Shown in pieces: positions 1 to 14,341 of a stretch of 63,570 nucleotides of DNA. A program made the translations under genes and the position numbers. The notes under the pieces are model-generated. The model made no database searches, had not been told where the DNA came from, and was given only the letters and a program-made list of their open reading frames with translations. Every line of letters begins with the position of its first letter. Position 1 is the stretch's first letter. Source of the stretch: Conoideocrella luteorostrata (Eukaryota; Ascomycota; Sordariomycetes; Hypocreales; Clavicipitaceae); NCBI GenBank assembly GCA_032433595.1, contig JASWJB010000260.1, positions 1-63,570 of the forward strand. The letters run 5' to 3'.

Positions 1-3000
1 AAGGGGGGGGGGGGGGTTGTCGTCGACAGCGACGTGGATGTACACTTAAGAACCGCTGAAAGAACGGCCAAAATGTCCTTATTGTCTATCTATGAGTCGG
101 GCCTTACAATCGAAATTTAAGTAACTGCCATTTCAGGTGACAGTGTCTGCTGTTGTATCATGTGCGTAATACAATTTAAAAAAGTTCGATGATACTAGGA
201 CGTAGAAGGTTTCTCCGAGAGCGCGAAAAGGTCTGAGACCCAGGAATAGCAACGGCAACAATGAACTTGACTTTTTCAGAATTTCAGATATTTCACGACC
301 AGACGCCCCAATGGTTCATTCTGCTGCTGTGTTCACTAGGTAGCTCTGACGAAGATAAGAGAGAAAAGAGGGCCTTCGAATCAAATACAAATAGCTACCT
401 TCCCGTCGGAACATGCATAGGTCTTTGCCGATCTATCGATTCATCGTCCATCCACGGCCTATGGGATTTTAGAACGCGCCGCTCCAATTCAATTTCAGGA
501 GCAAGCTGCTTCACATTCGGCGGCATCTTCGCCCGCGTGTGTACAGCCTTCCTCAAAGACGGTGACGTAAAATTGAACATCATATAGTCTTTTGGTGTGG
601 TCAATTGCATATCGCCACTTGGGACGGGTTGATGAACAAACAGTGGCGAGGACAAGATGACAGGCAACTGACTCATTGTGGAAGCTGGCCCCCCATATAA
701 CAAGTGCTCCGAATACAATAATTGCCCTGTATCAGCAACTGCGCTTCCCTGTAAACTTAACAAGGCCCCAAAACAAGACTTTTAGGTTTCGCAACCGAAG
801 GAGGGGGCACGCCGCTGCTGCTCAAGGACTTCCATGTCCCATGAGAGAGCCAAAGCCTTTCGCGGCACGAATCAACTGAAGGGCCAAGCCTAAATGTTGC
901 GCACTATCCCAAAGGTTGGCCAGTTCCAGACATTGTGCTCTTTACAAGACTTGGCGGCTCAGCCCAGAATAGCCGCTCATCTGGGAAACATTTTTATTGA
1001 AAACTGGTGGTCAAAGTGCACCAAAAGCAGTACCATCACAGTGGAACGTCCAAAAAAGGGGGAAAAGGAAACACTCTGACAAGCTGAATCACAAATATGA
1101 GCCTAACTATCCACATAACCAGCGCTGGCTCATCGTGGCTCAGAAATCCTCTTCCCCTAAAACCAGGCTCTTCCGTTCGGAGAAGACAGAGTTGGCCAGT
1201 ATATAATGATGTGGTAGCTTGTGCTCTCTTAATGAGCACAACCTCGTTGGAGCAATCAAGCAATACCTTGACCAGCAAGATGGCGGCAAAGCTCTAGAGC
1301 AACAAAGCAAAAGAATCATCACTACTCTACCAAAAAAGAAGGAGGAGGAGGAGGAGGAGGAGGAGGGGGCCAAGGGTTTTAGTAAACGCCGATGCATTCC
1401 TCTGGGTAAACGCTCTCTGCAAAGACATTTGAAACGACGGCGACGGCATGTTAGTAAACCGACTCTTCAGCACTTCGCCCATGAATATCGCCGAAACCCG
1501 TGATGGCAGTCTCTGTGCGAGATAAAGATGAGGTGCACAATGCAGCTGTTTTCCTAGATACCAACTAGTATGAAGAGCCCCCTGCAGAGTGAGATACTAA
1601 ATATCAATTATTTAAGAAGCCCAAAACCTACGCTGCCAAGACACGTATGAAATCAGAGCACAGAAAAGTAAAGCCAAGCAGCTTCATAGCCAGATTTGCG
1701 GTGATGCGCGCCAGGCAATGGATTGGGAGAACATAATGTCTTTTCAAAGACTAGACGATGATGTCGGCTGTCCATTGACGGCCACGCCAGGACGCAACCT
1801 CAAGGCTTCCGCCATATTTCAGCTATAGACAGTGCAAAGACGGCTTCCTGTGTCCATGGTCAAGGCACTGGTTCATAAATTTCATTGGCCGTCGATGTAG
1901 GTAGAAGTGTATGGCGCAAGCCTCTGTGACCAACTGTAATGGACATGCTGCCAGAGAAGATTGAGAATCCACTCGCATGACATGATATTCATTATGCAAG
2001 AGAAATACTGTGTCATTTTACTATCGACTGGGTAGCAGTTTAATCATGAATGATGCCCACCGCACAACACACGAGAACCAGTCTGAGGCATCATTAACCG
2101 TCCGGTTACGGAGTGCGGATAAAGTTGGCCCTTCAAAACCTTTACTGCCGGAGGATTGATTACTTTACTTCCCGCTATTTTGCGCCATGTCAGCCAGTAA
2201 TACGGCTTTCAAGGCCATGCAACGCAACGCAACGCAGCTGCGTCTGGGAATCTGTTGCCCCATGGGTCCATAACAGTTTCAGGAACAGTACTCAATCCAC
2301 CACGTTCTCACCAAATTAAAGCTCTCCGGCTTGGTCTGTGTGGCAACAGGCCCACCGTATCGTAATGCAGAGCCTCACGGGAAAGCAACAGGCGTCGGCC
2401 GAACTGCTAGTGACTCTCATGGCGTGATGGGAGTTGCACATCTGGCGTCGCAGGCCGTAGCTGGTGAACAACAACCGCACGCGAGTCCCAGGGAGGCAAT
2501 GATCGTCTGTCTTCCCCAGTAGTATCGACCAACAGGTTCCTGTTCCAAGCTTGTCTCACCCGTAAAAAGATGGCTTCAGTAACATGCTGTGAGGACTCAA
2601 TTGGTTCAAATTAGAAAGTCGAAATGTGTGGGTGGGCCTAACCCAATATCCCTGCTCATATTGAATAACTATGTCAACCCTGCTCTCTTTTTGTTCGGCA
2701 AGTTCTCGGTGCAGGTCGCTGGCCCGATTACTTGAGGCTAACAGTAGCGTTCCAGAGCTAGATTCTGCCGACGGGTTCAAAATGGAGCGCGTTTTGGCAC
2801 CGTTGCAGGACGTAAGCATGTTCTTTCAGGGAGAGGCTATTTTCTTGGCCGGCCGGCGCCTGGTTGCGCTTTCTTAGGCTGGCTGGGAGTCGCACAAAAA
2901 AGACAGTTTCATCTCTTGAAGTCATGATGACGGCGTCAAGCTCGGGCGCCTCTGCCTTCAGTTCACCCAGGCATCCGGAATAGACGGAACCCAGTGTCCG

Positions 3001-6000
3001 CAGCTCGGAAGACTAGGTCATCAGGCCTGTCTGTGGGGCAAACGGAGCGCCAGGAGGTAGATTATGGTGTTTAGAGCCTTGTCGCTGCGTTCAAGGCATA
3101 ATGTATTGTCGATTGGTGCTGTGCGGCAGGCACCACCGTACTGTCCGCATTTTTCTTTGGAGTACTGTACAATACAGCAGTGGCGGAGCCGGGGGCAAAG
3201 ACAACCGAGCTACATGCACGATTTGCCAAAAGTTCCAAATGGCAAAGCAATCTGAGCTGGTGGGGGTTCATAAAACCGCCAACAAAGACAAATACTGGAG
3301 AGAAACTCACATTTGTATTAGATGGAGCTTCAAGTTCGTGCGAGATACCACTTATGGCAGGAGCACATCTCAAAATTGTAGTCCGCAGCCACAACGTTCC
3401 GTGTTCTGGAGGCTGTTCAACCTCGTCAAAAGCAAGCTGGATCAGTTTGTTTCTGACAGGTATGATCGTTAACATGCTGCCAATTTAGGCGAAGTTGGAG
3501 GAAGATCCAGGCAGACCAAAGGCTATATAGTCAGACTAGGCTTCACTCTGCTGAATGTCAACAACCAAGAGCAATACTGGACCCTTGACGAGCGATGTCT
3601 CTGTTTATTGGCCAAAATAGGATGTGACGAGTTCGGTCTCAATGATTTCCCGGCCGCGTACTTGATGACAGGGCGACTGACGGTGGGAAGGCACAGGAGA
3701 ATCTGGGGTAAATGGAGAGACATGAGCAGTCCACCTCTAATTTCTAATCCTCGCCTGCAATTTTTCTCACGGCACTAAAAATCTGGGGAAGACAGGGTGC
3801 CTACGTATCCCACGAATCAGAATGATGCAAACCAGGGGTCTAGAGGTCTCAGTGGCCGTTAAAAAGTCTCCGCCGTTCGGTATGGTTGGGAAAGTACCGA
3901 TACTTCGTTGTTGGTCTTCCTAATACGGCAGGATCCGGTTTGTGTCTCGTTACACACTTCATGCCGCTCTGGTCGGAAAGCCTACTAGGGCTATTCGTGC
4001 AGGACGTAATGAAGCGGCGGGACATCACTCTTGTCGCCGGCGTTTTAGGTGGAGGAGTTTGACGGAGTTTGATGGAGTTTGAGCCTGCGCACCAAACAAA
4101 GCCCGACCGGCTATGTATGGAAAAGTAGCAGTTACTGACGAAATTGCCAAAATCGTCCTGGAAGAATCTGCCGCCATCCAATTCATGCTGTAATTGACAC
4201 ATGTTGAAAGTCATGTCTCCGATGAAAATCGTTGGCTCGGCAGAGACATGGTTGCTCCAGTTATGCGCCTGCTTCCTCCCTAGTGTTTAGCTTACATCAT
4301 AAGCTATCCATGCATGCAGTCCGAGGTGCAGTTGGCGAATAACAGCGAGCAGCCATCGACTCCCATGTCCTCCAGAACGCATGCAGCATATCAGCCACCT
4401 CGACAGTTCTCGGAATGGTGAATTGTTTTGCTCATCAATCACCAAGTATTGGAACACCGCATACTATGGATCACCCTGACCATCGATCCATCATTCCGAG
4501 GGAGATGAGAACTTACGCAGTACCATCAGCCTATGTCGCAAAGCGCAAGTGTCGTTGCCGGAAAATGGTCCTTTTTCATAAGCACGTCTGTCAGGAAGTT
4601 AGTCGGTTCCATTGACATCAGCCTTTGCACTGAGTAGTAATGTTAAAATTCTTTTTGAGCGTACACCCAGTTATTATTGGAGGGTGACAGTGCGCCTGCT
4701 GCCGCCGTGTAACCGTCAACTTACCCACATCAGAACCCTTCATCGCTCCATTAAACATTCCGTACAAGACATCATCTACTAGTAAGAGCCGTTGGCCGCG
4801 AACCTTGACAAATTAATCCTCGAGTGGAGTCATTATGGGCATACTTGAGCAGCGGATCCAGTCAGGAGAAAGAAATGTTCTTCAGTTCAGACACTTGCCA
4901 AATTGTTCTGACTCACACTAGAAGTGGTACATTGGGGAACAAATGACCATTTACCACCACTTTCACGCTGATTGGTAAAACTGAATGGCCTGGCTCAGAA
5001 CACAAAGCAGCTTCTTGGGTAGTACATCGGCTCGTTTCCCCGAGGGAGACTCCCTTGGGTTGTTATTATGACCAAATCAACCCAATAACGGTTGCGAGGA
5101 TGGCTGCCCTTTGTCTAGAACACACCTGGCAGATGGAGTGGACAGCACCACGCCACGACTGTAAATGACCAGCCATGCACGCATCGTTGCAATAAAGATC
5201 CTGCGGCAACACACCCTAGCGATGCAAAAATATGCATGCACAACCGAAGCACGTCCAGAAGAAATAGGACGACGATTGTGCTTTGGGGTGCATGAGTTGT
5301 CGGAGAAATTCGCTACCACAGCCATTACTACCGCTTCTGTGTCTGTAGCAGGTCAAGGTTGTTTGCTTGCCAATGTAATCGATAGCAGCCGCCGCCAATG
5401 GCGCTCTTTGAGGACTTGTTTTCTCTTGATGAATACCGCCTCTATGAACTGGGCATTGATTGACTCATCGATTTGGGCATCTCTCGGCCTCTTATCAAGA
5501 CCCACGTCGGCCTCTAAGCGGTGAACGACGTCGTGGGCCGATTGTGGCCCTGGATAGGTGCGCCAGGGTCTATCCGCACAGGATCGATTTTCATAAATAT
5601 TGGCTGCGCCCACTGTTCGTCGTGACTGCGTGACAAGCGTCATCCAGTTGCGCTAGCACTGTCCACAGAAGCTCACAAAACGACTGGCCGGGGCCCCTTG
5701 CCTGCCGCCGCCCTGTTGATTTGCGGATAGCATGAGAGTGTTTCGTCCTGTCAGCCCCCCTGCAAGTTGCTGGACTAAATCTTGGCTCTCATCTTTTGAT
5801 GATGTTGGTTGGCGCTGATTGACGTTGATGCATTGCATTGGCTGGGCGGAAGAAGTCCTGTAGACTTTCCACTGTGCCTGGCGAAGCACAGTGTGAGTTG
5901 ATAGACTAGCCGCTTTCATTGGCCAACCGTGCTCCGTACTGCGCATGTACAAGCCAAGGCCCTGTCTGTGTCTGACTGACCTGACGGACCATCGACGACA

Positions 6001-9000
6001 ACCTTGTCGAATGCCACTGCTGTTCCGCGCCGAAATATTTGGGCTGACTACTTTTTGAAGTGGGACAGTTCGCAAAAGCTCCGGTCGGACCTCAGCGCCA
6101 TCAAAAGTTTGGCTTACAAGATCTCACGCGGCAGTAACTGAACTCGTCCGTGCCGAACCAAGATGGGTTGGCTTCGATCTGCTTGGATTCAAGAGATGAT
6201 AACCTTGGGGGTTAGTTGCAGTATCTTATGCATGTAACATTTGGCAGCTGCGCTGTCTGTCGTCCAGGCAAAATATGCCACTGCACCCGTGTTGGGGTGC
6301 GCCGGAATACAAGATCCAAGTCCTCTATTAACGATATCTCGCATTATTGGAAGCAACTGGCCTTGGGTTGTTGCCAGCACGAGCATGAACAATGTTCGTG
6401 AGATATGCTTTGCACTACCTCCCAAAAAAAAATGGGAAAATCAAATCAAAAATCAAATCGGTGCATCAGCACTACATCGCAGGGGGACAGAATCGGCAAA
6501 TTCATGCAGATGATACGTACATACATACGGAGTGACAGGGGGGCTGGGAACTGGAAGAATCGAGTATTGCACTCCATACTCTGCCAGTCTGCCAGACCTT
6601 CCCCTTCCCTTCGGCTGGTTCCCATAGAAGAGCCTTGGCTCACAGGACCTTTGCCACCCTAACGTTTACTTCTGATCTTGTCCAACAGTAATCCGGAGCC
6701 GAAACGGGTAATCATGGGATAAGCCTATGAAGAGAGAGAGATTTGCTACCATGATACTTCGCTTGTATTTCTTTCACTTTCTTTTTTTTTTTTTTTCAGC
6801 CAAATTGATCGTGAGGTGGATGGCAGCCATGGGCCTCTGCAAAATGCAGTTGGAACCAATATCCCGTCCCGTGTTGGCACCAGCACTTGCACAGCACCAA
6901 ATCAGCACCAGCGCCATGCTACAAGACGCACTGTAACATGGCGCGCACTGTGACCAGGCCCTTTCCACCAGCTGCAGCCACTAGCGCCAAAGGGGTCTGG
7001 CCCACCGACAGCTGGGGCAATCAGCGGACGGCTCTGCTCAGATCCCTGCCCAGTGCAGTCACAGCTCGACAATCGATCGACTGCTAAATCCGTTCTCTAC
7101 GAGCTACCAGGGCTTGGATCCGTGGTTGTGCCGTCTGCATTAGCCATGTTGCCCACAAACCACAATTGAGCCAACCGCAAGCTGCTCTGGATAGCCGCCT
7201 GCCTAATACATGGCAAAACGTCGACCGAGTATGCATGCAGATGCAGGTAGATGCGTCTGGTCGACGGGACGGGCTATTTATGGCCTCCGTTCCTACAGAG
7301 AACAGGCTCAGGACGTTCGTTGTTCCGACTCAAACGGGCAAATCGCATTAGATTAGATCCTCGAGTTTGTTCGACTCTGCCCTCGCGGCAGCAGCTGATT
7401 AACAATCGCAGGATCAATTCTCATTTTACCACCCTGCCTCTTCGTTTGCAATGGCCTCGTCCGACTGCACCGAAACGCGGGAGCGCTCTGTTTCGGCATC
7501 ACACGGTTGAATTGAAACCGCCCAAAATGTGAGAATCAAACGGGGCTGGTTAGCCCGGTGGCTGTAAACTGCTAGCTTAGGCGCCTGCGACACCCTTGTT
7601 TGGTTGTTTGGGTAGTAGAAGCTGCAGTATAACCAAGCCGTCCTGTATTGAACGGAATACCTGCAACTGGCTCTTGAAAACTTTAGCAACTCGTGTTGGT
7701 GAAGGGAAAGCCCACGGAGCTTATCTCAATCGACTCGCTTGCCCCTATCTTGGTTCAACCACCAAAAAAAAAAAAAAAGGTCTTTAAAATTGGCCTAGAG
7801 CCCATTCCGATGCTGCCTCGGAAGTGTTGCATAAATACGAAGTCCCCCAAGCCCATCAATAGTGATTCGGGGAGTTTATCAAAAGTCAACCATCGGGTAG
7901 CTTGACAATGGTCTTGGCAGAGTAGAGCCTGACAATGTCGTCGTATTAAGACCATCTGGCGCCGTACTTCTTAAAGCACCGCAACGCACGCCGTCGAGCG
8001 CACTGTGTCCGGTAGCTGCCGATCTGCCTTCCAATCTAAAAACGGCAACTTGAACAAGAACAACGACGAGCGCGCAGGCAATTAAACACTGGATGACACC
8101 AGTACTGGCAGTGAAATGGTTGATGGCTAATACCTCAGAGCATACCTTTTGAGGATAACGACTGGCCACATGAGGTGCGATGGCTGCGTTGCTCGACTGG
8201 CGGGCGGACTGGGCGGCGTTTCGGCCGGGAGAACTCGCACGGTACTCCACATTGCACAGCATTGTACTCCGTACGTACGACTGACTGGGGTTCAGATATT
8301 ATTGTGAGCAGGACATCCAACTACACGTGTCATGGCCTTCAGCTACCATCGTTGGCTACGGAATGCGCATCCCTTGGCAACGAACAGTGCCTTGTTCACC
8401 TCATGATTTCTGGCTCAGCTCATTTGCTTCATACGTGCATCGCTGCTTGGCATTCCGGGCACTCAAATGCTCATTCACATTGCGCAGGCTGAACTAGGTT
8501 CTTAGTAAGATGGCTGGCAGCTAACAATGTAGCTTTGTTATCTGGGGATGTTCTACCCATGTCATGTTGCTCTCTGTATCTCTGTACTGGGTACTAGTAT
8601 GTGCTTCGTACCGAGGACGAAACCCTTATTATGACCCGACATCGAATTGACGGCTCCTGTGAAGGCGCGATGGAGACGGATAGCAGAGGTGTGTGTGGTC
8701 CGTGGCTTGAGAACCAACAATGGCTTGCAGCGGATCAGACCAAAAACGTGTGAGCTAGATTACGCGCCCGGCCAAAACCAGCCGACTCTATTGCAAAGAC
8801 ATGGAATACTGTGCAGTAACTACTATATGGTATCGTTCGGAAACCCGCAGCTTCCGTTCCGCTGTTCAATTCACATCGACGGGGTTGGACGGACTTGAAG
8901 AGGGAACATGCGCTCAACAGCCCGTCTGTTTTTGCCACTGATCGATTTGATGGCATGCCTGGCGCATTGGTTGCGAGATGATCAAAGGGCTGGCATGACT

Positions 9001-10079
9001 CCATCTGGCTGCCAATGGCCAGCGAAAGCAGTTGATAATGTCTCTGTGTGAGCGATATTGGCCCACCAGACGGAGCACTCCGTATAACTAGCTATCGCAA
9101 CCCCATTTTCATCGCAAGCCTTCGAACGTACAGACACCTGGTTACTGAGTCACGGAACGCAAGAGAAAGACCATTCAATGGTATCTTCGCGCCGTTGAAA
9201 CAGGTGTCCAGTACATTACCCGTTACATACATCTGTTATTGGCCTTGGGGGCAGAGTACATCATGTGGTGTATCTATTGCATGGAGCCTGCTCCCTACAT
9301 ACACAGCGGCTGTTGATGGGCACAGCCGTGCACAATTAACTAGGTAGTAACTAGCACATCTGCATCGGCGCTGATTGCCCTCCGACGGGTCACAAACCTC
9401 GTTGAGATGTTGCATCGTGGACGGCGCTGCTCGTTCAATAGACGGCTGTTCCTAGGCAAAAAGCAAGCGCATGTTGGACATGATGCGAGCCGTAAGGATT
9501 TGAACGCTGTTCACTTCACTACGCGCCACCATCGGGTGGCCCATCGGTACTGTACATGACACTGGTAGGTAGCCTGCGATGCTTTTCTTCTCTCTGGCGA
9601 TGAAAAGCCAGCTCCCGTCTTGTTCGGGCGGCCCTGTTCACGCCACCGTAACAGTGAAGCGCTCCTTGAGTGTTCTATTTCTACTAATTTTCAAGGACAT
9701 GGCGGATTGCCCAGCATTATGGTCGTGTTGTCACATTCGCCGCAATCCCACAACGACTGCTACCTCTGGAATGGGCGCATGGCAAAGGTGACGATGATGA
9801 TGATGGATGTGACGGGCAGCAGACAGCGCACGCTTGTGTGTAAGTATCTCTACAACGACGCTGGCGCGAAAGCCAGTTGCGCACTTTCCGGCGCAGACAA
9901 GGCAGGAAGTTTGTCAAAGCTGTGTCGCAGCCCGCCCAAGCGGTCGGCCGTCCTGCGCCACCGGGACCACGGGGGGGCCCTGGCCTTTGTCGGGTTCTCG
10001 GACGGCTGGTTGGCTCCTGCACTGTGCGTCCGCACTGTACGGCGCTGCCTGCGTTCTTCCGCGGACCTCGTCTCTCATG
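1..10079. other. Gene-poor region; no supported gene
   Basis: I see no convincing gene in this 10-kb stretch. The longest open frames are about 140 codons, overlap one another on both strands, are low in complexity or rich in rare combinations, and show no family motif. No transposase, reverse transcriptase or terminal inverted repeat was recognised, although decayed elements cannot be excluded. Small repeats present: a run of 14 G at 3-16, a GGA run at 1341-1366, three copies of a 10-bp unit (GGAGTTTGAY) at 4054-4083, and A/T runs near 6425, 6781 and 7764. Two copies of the octamer ACTCCGTA occur at 8266 and 9077. Confidence 0.6.
1341..1366. repeat. (GGA)n microsatellite
   Basis: Near-perfect run of GGA triplets on the plus strand inside the gene-poor left region. 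It is not part of a supported coding sequence. Confidence 0.85.
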
Positions 10080-10571
10080 GCCAAACCTTTCTCCTCTCTC
10101 TTTCTCTCCGTCTCGTCGTCTCTGCCTCGCCTCTTCTTCCCACCGAAGCAGCAATTGTGTTTGTGTTGGCGGGACCGACGTGATCTCAATAGACGACGAC
10201 TCGTAATGCTTCAATCTGTCGTCACTGTTGGCGCATTAGATTGACATGCTTCTGTCGGCCTCTGAGCACGCCTTTTCTCTCCCGACCCTCTCAACCTGAT
10301 CTGAGCCCCTCCATCTGTCTGACCTTACCTGACCCGGCCCAACAAGACAGCCTGCTGCCGACAAGACGTACCCCCCCTTCGCCAATCCGCGCGCCATCCT
10401 CTCTTGTGCCTGTGCCTATCACTTCGCGGCTCGTACACACCACCACTATATCATCAACCCCGCGACCGTAAATTTTCAATTACCTTCACTGTTCGCCGTC
10501 GCCGCTGCTGTTCTCCGGGCACGACAAGCTCGGACTTTGGTTCCCACCAAGCAGGAAGAGAGACGCCTGCC
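10080..10571 (+). promoter_or_regulatory. Pyrimidine-rich leader/promoter of the C2H2 regulator gene
   Basis: The roughly 490 bases before the proposed start at 10572 are dominated by C and T tracts (for example 10090-10140 and 10255-10440). In filamentous ascomycetes such CT-rich stretches commonly lie just upstream of transcription starts of well-expressed genes. The assignment rests on composition and position only; no TATA box was identified. Confidence 0.4.
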
Positions 10572-13500
10572 ATGGTTTTGGACGACTCTGGTCCAAGGCT
10601 TTCCTCGCGCTCTACAACAACAATGTCAAACACTACCGCAGCAAGTGCTGCCGTGAGCACCAGCCCTGATGCCGCCGCCGCCGCTCCTGCCGCTGCAAAT
10701 CCTGACGATTCCGGTGAGCCTCGAGTCCCACCATTTTGCTGCACTACCTTGTACTGCCGTGCCCCTCCTGTTCCTGCCGTCGGTGATGCTGCGACTTGCT
10801 TCTTTTGCCCGCCCCCTTTATAGTATTTAGTTTTGCTGTCCAACATGTTGGTGCTGACCATTTTACGCACCTTGGTATAGCTTCTACAATTACCGTAAAC
10901 ACCAAGGCGCCGGCCAATTTTCCTCCCCCCAAGACGGATAAGCCCCGCCCGCACGTCTGCGCAACTTGCCAGCGGTCCTTTGCCCGTCTCGAGCACCTGA
11001 AACGGCACGAGCGTTCCCACACCAAGGAGAAGCCGTTCGAATGCCCTGAATGTGCACGATGCTTCGCCCGTCGCGACCTGCTGCTTCGCCACCAGCAGAA
11101 GCTTCATCAAACCTCTACCCCGTCTTCTCGCCCTCGCAATCGACGCGAGTCTGCTAGTGGTGCCACACCTGCCCAGAGCCGGCGTAAGAACAGCGTGGCG
11201 GGTGTCAATAATGCTGCTGGGGCCAACTCCGCGGCTCCGGCTCCCATGAGACCAAGAGCAAATACCATTAGTCACGTTGATGGAGCTGCCATGCAGATGC
11301 TTGCGGCCTCTGCCAACGCCTCGGTGGCGCGGGGCATGGCACACGGTCGTCATCCGAGCTTGGTGGGCTTACCGGTTCATAATTTGGATCACGTTTTTGG
11401 TGGTATGTCTGCCGTCCTCGGTCATAGAGGGCTGCAACATGGATTGCCCAAGTTGGAGACTTCCCAGATTGGCAACAATGACTTTGATGCCAGCGGCCTG
11501 AGGACGGCACCGCCGATGGCTGTCTTCAACCCAGAGTTCGACTTTGACGGTGTCTTTTTCGGACCGGGATCAACAATCAATCCTAACGCTCTGCACTACA
11601 ATGACTCTCCGCAGTCAATGGCATTGGACCAAGCCTCTCCGTTTGGGCAACACCTGAACGATATCAGTTCGACTCAACCCTTTGACGATGGTCTGGACTG
11701 GTTAACAGGATTCGAGCACCAAATGTCATTCAATACCAACGAAAACGTGATTGACGGGTCGAGCCCGTCGGCAATTAGTACAACGAGCCAGAGTGGGATT
11801 AGCGATGTGATGGTAGATGGATCAAACCACCCGGCTCCCGCAGGGACGAGTACCATGTGGCAACCTTCGGTAATGGGACCTCCGCAGATGCCGAACCCGT
11901 TTGCGATGGATTTAAATGGTTCGGTCTTTCCAGATCTCCTTAGTGGTGCTCCCTTATCACCTCAGCCAGCTACTCAAAAGATCAATGACCCGTACTTTTC
12001 CGCGCCTCCTTCAACTTCGCTGAGCTCTGGATTAAATTCTCAACCCTTGAAGAACCCAAGCCTCGACTTCCACGCCGCCCCGGACCCTCGGTCCTCCCTG
12101 AACGGCGGCGGCGGGAATCATCACGCCTCTTCCCCTGTGACAACTATAACAGATGCAACCCGGACTTCCATTGTGACCATCCTTTCCCACTGTCTGCCCT
12201 TTGGTAGCCGTAAATACTCCATCTCATCAATAGGCTCACCTCAGTCGCCTCAAGTCCCATTGAGCGGCGGCAACTCGTCATCTTCCTCAAACCAGACCGC
12301 CTCCGCTGTGCCCAGTGCCCAGGATCTCCAAAGATATGTCAAGGCTTACTTGACATGTTTTCATCCACATCTTCCTTTCCTACATCTCCCTACTCTTTCG
12401 TTTGATGTGTCTCCAGATTCGATAGGCTACTCCAACGGTGCAGGTGGCAACGGATGTTTGCTCCTTTCCATGGCAGCCTTTGGCGCCGCTTACGAAATGG
12501 AGCACGCTCAATCCAAAGAATTATTTGAAATGGCCAAAAAGATCGTCTTTTTCTACCTTGAAGAGAGACGAAAATCCGATGTTCGCAAAGCTGATGCCCG
12601 ACGCACAACGATTGGTATTGACTCAAGGTCCCAGCAGCAGCAGAATCAAGCTCCCTCTAGCACTCCACTGTGGCTTGTTCAAGCAATGCTGCTCAATGTT
12701 ATATATGGCCACACGTGTTCTGATAAAGTGACGAGTGATATTGCCTCTACACATTTTACCGCTCTTGTCAGCCTCTCGCAATCTGCTGCCTCGATGAACC
12801 AGGCCACGGGGCACAGCAGCACGCAGCAAGGGGATGTCCACATGACTGGCCGGCCAGGCTGGGGCGGACAACGCACGAATGATCAACAGGAGCAAAACGA
12901 ATGGCTCGAGTGGAAATCAATGGAGGAGCATAAACGCACCGTCTATGTCATATTCATTCTGTCCAGCTTGGCTGTCGCCAGCTATAATCATAGCCCAGCA
13001 TTGACCAACTCTGAAATCTCATTCGATCTGCCATGTGACGAAGAGTTTTTTGCTGCAGAGTCCGGTGCCGCCTTTTCCGACAAGGGAGGTGTTGAGGCTG
13101 CCAACCACAACCGCCTGACCTTCTGTGACGCGTTAGGGGATCTCCTCTGCACAAACGAGAGGCAGCAGGAGCGCCAGCTGACCATGGGGAATCACGGCTA
13201 CCAACAACAATTCGGGTCGTCAGCTGCAGCAAGCAAACCTGACGTGTCACCTTTAACGGACCTCAAGCCGAGCACCTTTGGTTGTTTGGTGTTGATATAC
13301 GCGCTGCACAACTACATTTGGGAAACGCGACAACGACATCAGAACCGAACTTGGACTAACGTGGAAACCGAAAAAATGCGCACCCATATCGAACCCGCGT
13401 TGAAGGCGTGGCAGGTTGCATGGTCCAGTGATCCGCACCATTGCATTGAACGTCCAAATCCCTTTGGGCTGGGGCCAATGTCGGCAGACGCCATCCCGCT

Positions 13501-14341
13501 CCTGGATCTTGCGTATGTGAAGCTCTTTGTTGACTTTGGGCCGGCAAAAGAAAAGTTGTGGCAGCGGGATTGGGATGGCATGATTGATGAACTGTCTCGC
13601 AACTGCGAATCTCACGATGAATCACGATCGCCAACTTCGACGTCGGAGTCGGAAACTGATCCATCGCTGAACAGTACTTCGGTGGGATTCATGGACTCGC
13701 CCAACGCCATGCAGCATTATTTGAACGGCATGTCCGGTGGCGACAAACCCTTTGGTTCGGACGGCCATCAGGACTGCAATGGGACAGGACGCAGCATTTC
13801 GAGACGTGAAAGGTACCTACGGACGGCCTCATACTATGCTGTCGATTCACTCTCCATGTCCGACAAGCTTGGCGTCTCCTTTGCCGACAGAACAAGCCAT
13901 GAACTGCCTATGCAAACAGCCCTCTGTACAGTCGAGTGCGCTCAGGTGCTTGCTGGATGGATCACGGCACTGCAAGACCGCGTCGGCCCGTTCATCGGCA
14001 TCATTGGGCAGGATGCGATCAACTTCAGCCACGTTCCTGCTATTATACTTTTGGAGGAAGAGGACATCAAACTCTTGGGCAAGATTGGAGACATTCTGTC
14101 CACGGCAGAGGTCAAGATCGGCATACAACTAAGTGCCAATAACGGATCCGACACGGTGCTTTCACCTGATGGGTTCAATGGCTACGCGGCCAAGATCCTG
14201 CGCCTTGCAGCTTGGATGGTCAACAAGTCTGCCGTTTGGCCTGTTGCTCATATAGCAGCACATAGTTTGGAAACATATGCCAATCATGTACGCCTGCGAG
14301 CCGAGAAATCCGTCATGGGCTTTGTTCCAATGACGATGTGA
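10572..14341 (+). CDS. C2H2 zinc-finger transcription factor with fungal-specific regulatory domain
   Basis: Two-exon model: 10572-10713 and 10881-14341, 1200 aa. The intron (10714-10880) has donor GTGAGC, a CTGAC branch point near 10855 and acceptor TATAG, and the frame is kept across it (split GCT codon). The start is the first in-frame ATG after a CT-rich leader. Two adjacent fingers lie at residues 74-94 (C-X2-C-X12-H-X3-H) and 102-123 (C-X2-C-X12-H-X4-H), joined by a TGEKP-like linker (TKEKP), as in Adr1/Klf-type regulators. A long Ser/Asn/Pro-rich region follows. From about residue 520 there is a helical region resembling the fungal-specific transcription factor domain (PF04082 type): an aromatic/proline-rich '[13 protein letters not shown]' segment, then a C-terminal half of mainly hydrophobic helices. 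It is expected to be a nuclear DNA-binding regulator; its targets are unknown. The Nudix gene starts 0.8 kb downstream on the same strand. Confidence 0.9.

Noticed and set aside
5353..5643. 96-codon minus-strand frame with protein-like composition
   Set aside because: No ATG context, splice partners or recognised family; kept only as a possible relic.
9620..10214. Open frames of 165-187 codons on both strands before the C2H2 gene
   Set aside because: They overlap each other on opposite strands, lie in CT-rich leader sequence and encode low-complexity Arg/Ser/Pro strings.
10454..11353. 299-codon minus-strand frame opposite the start of the C2H2 gene
   Set aside because: It runs antisense through the zinc fingers; codon pattern and family motifs clearly favour the plus strand.
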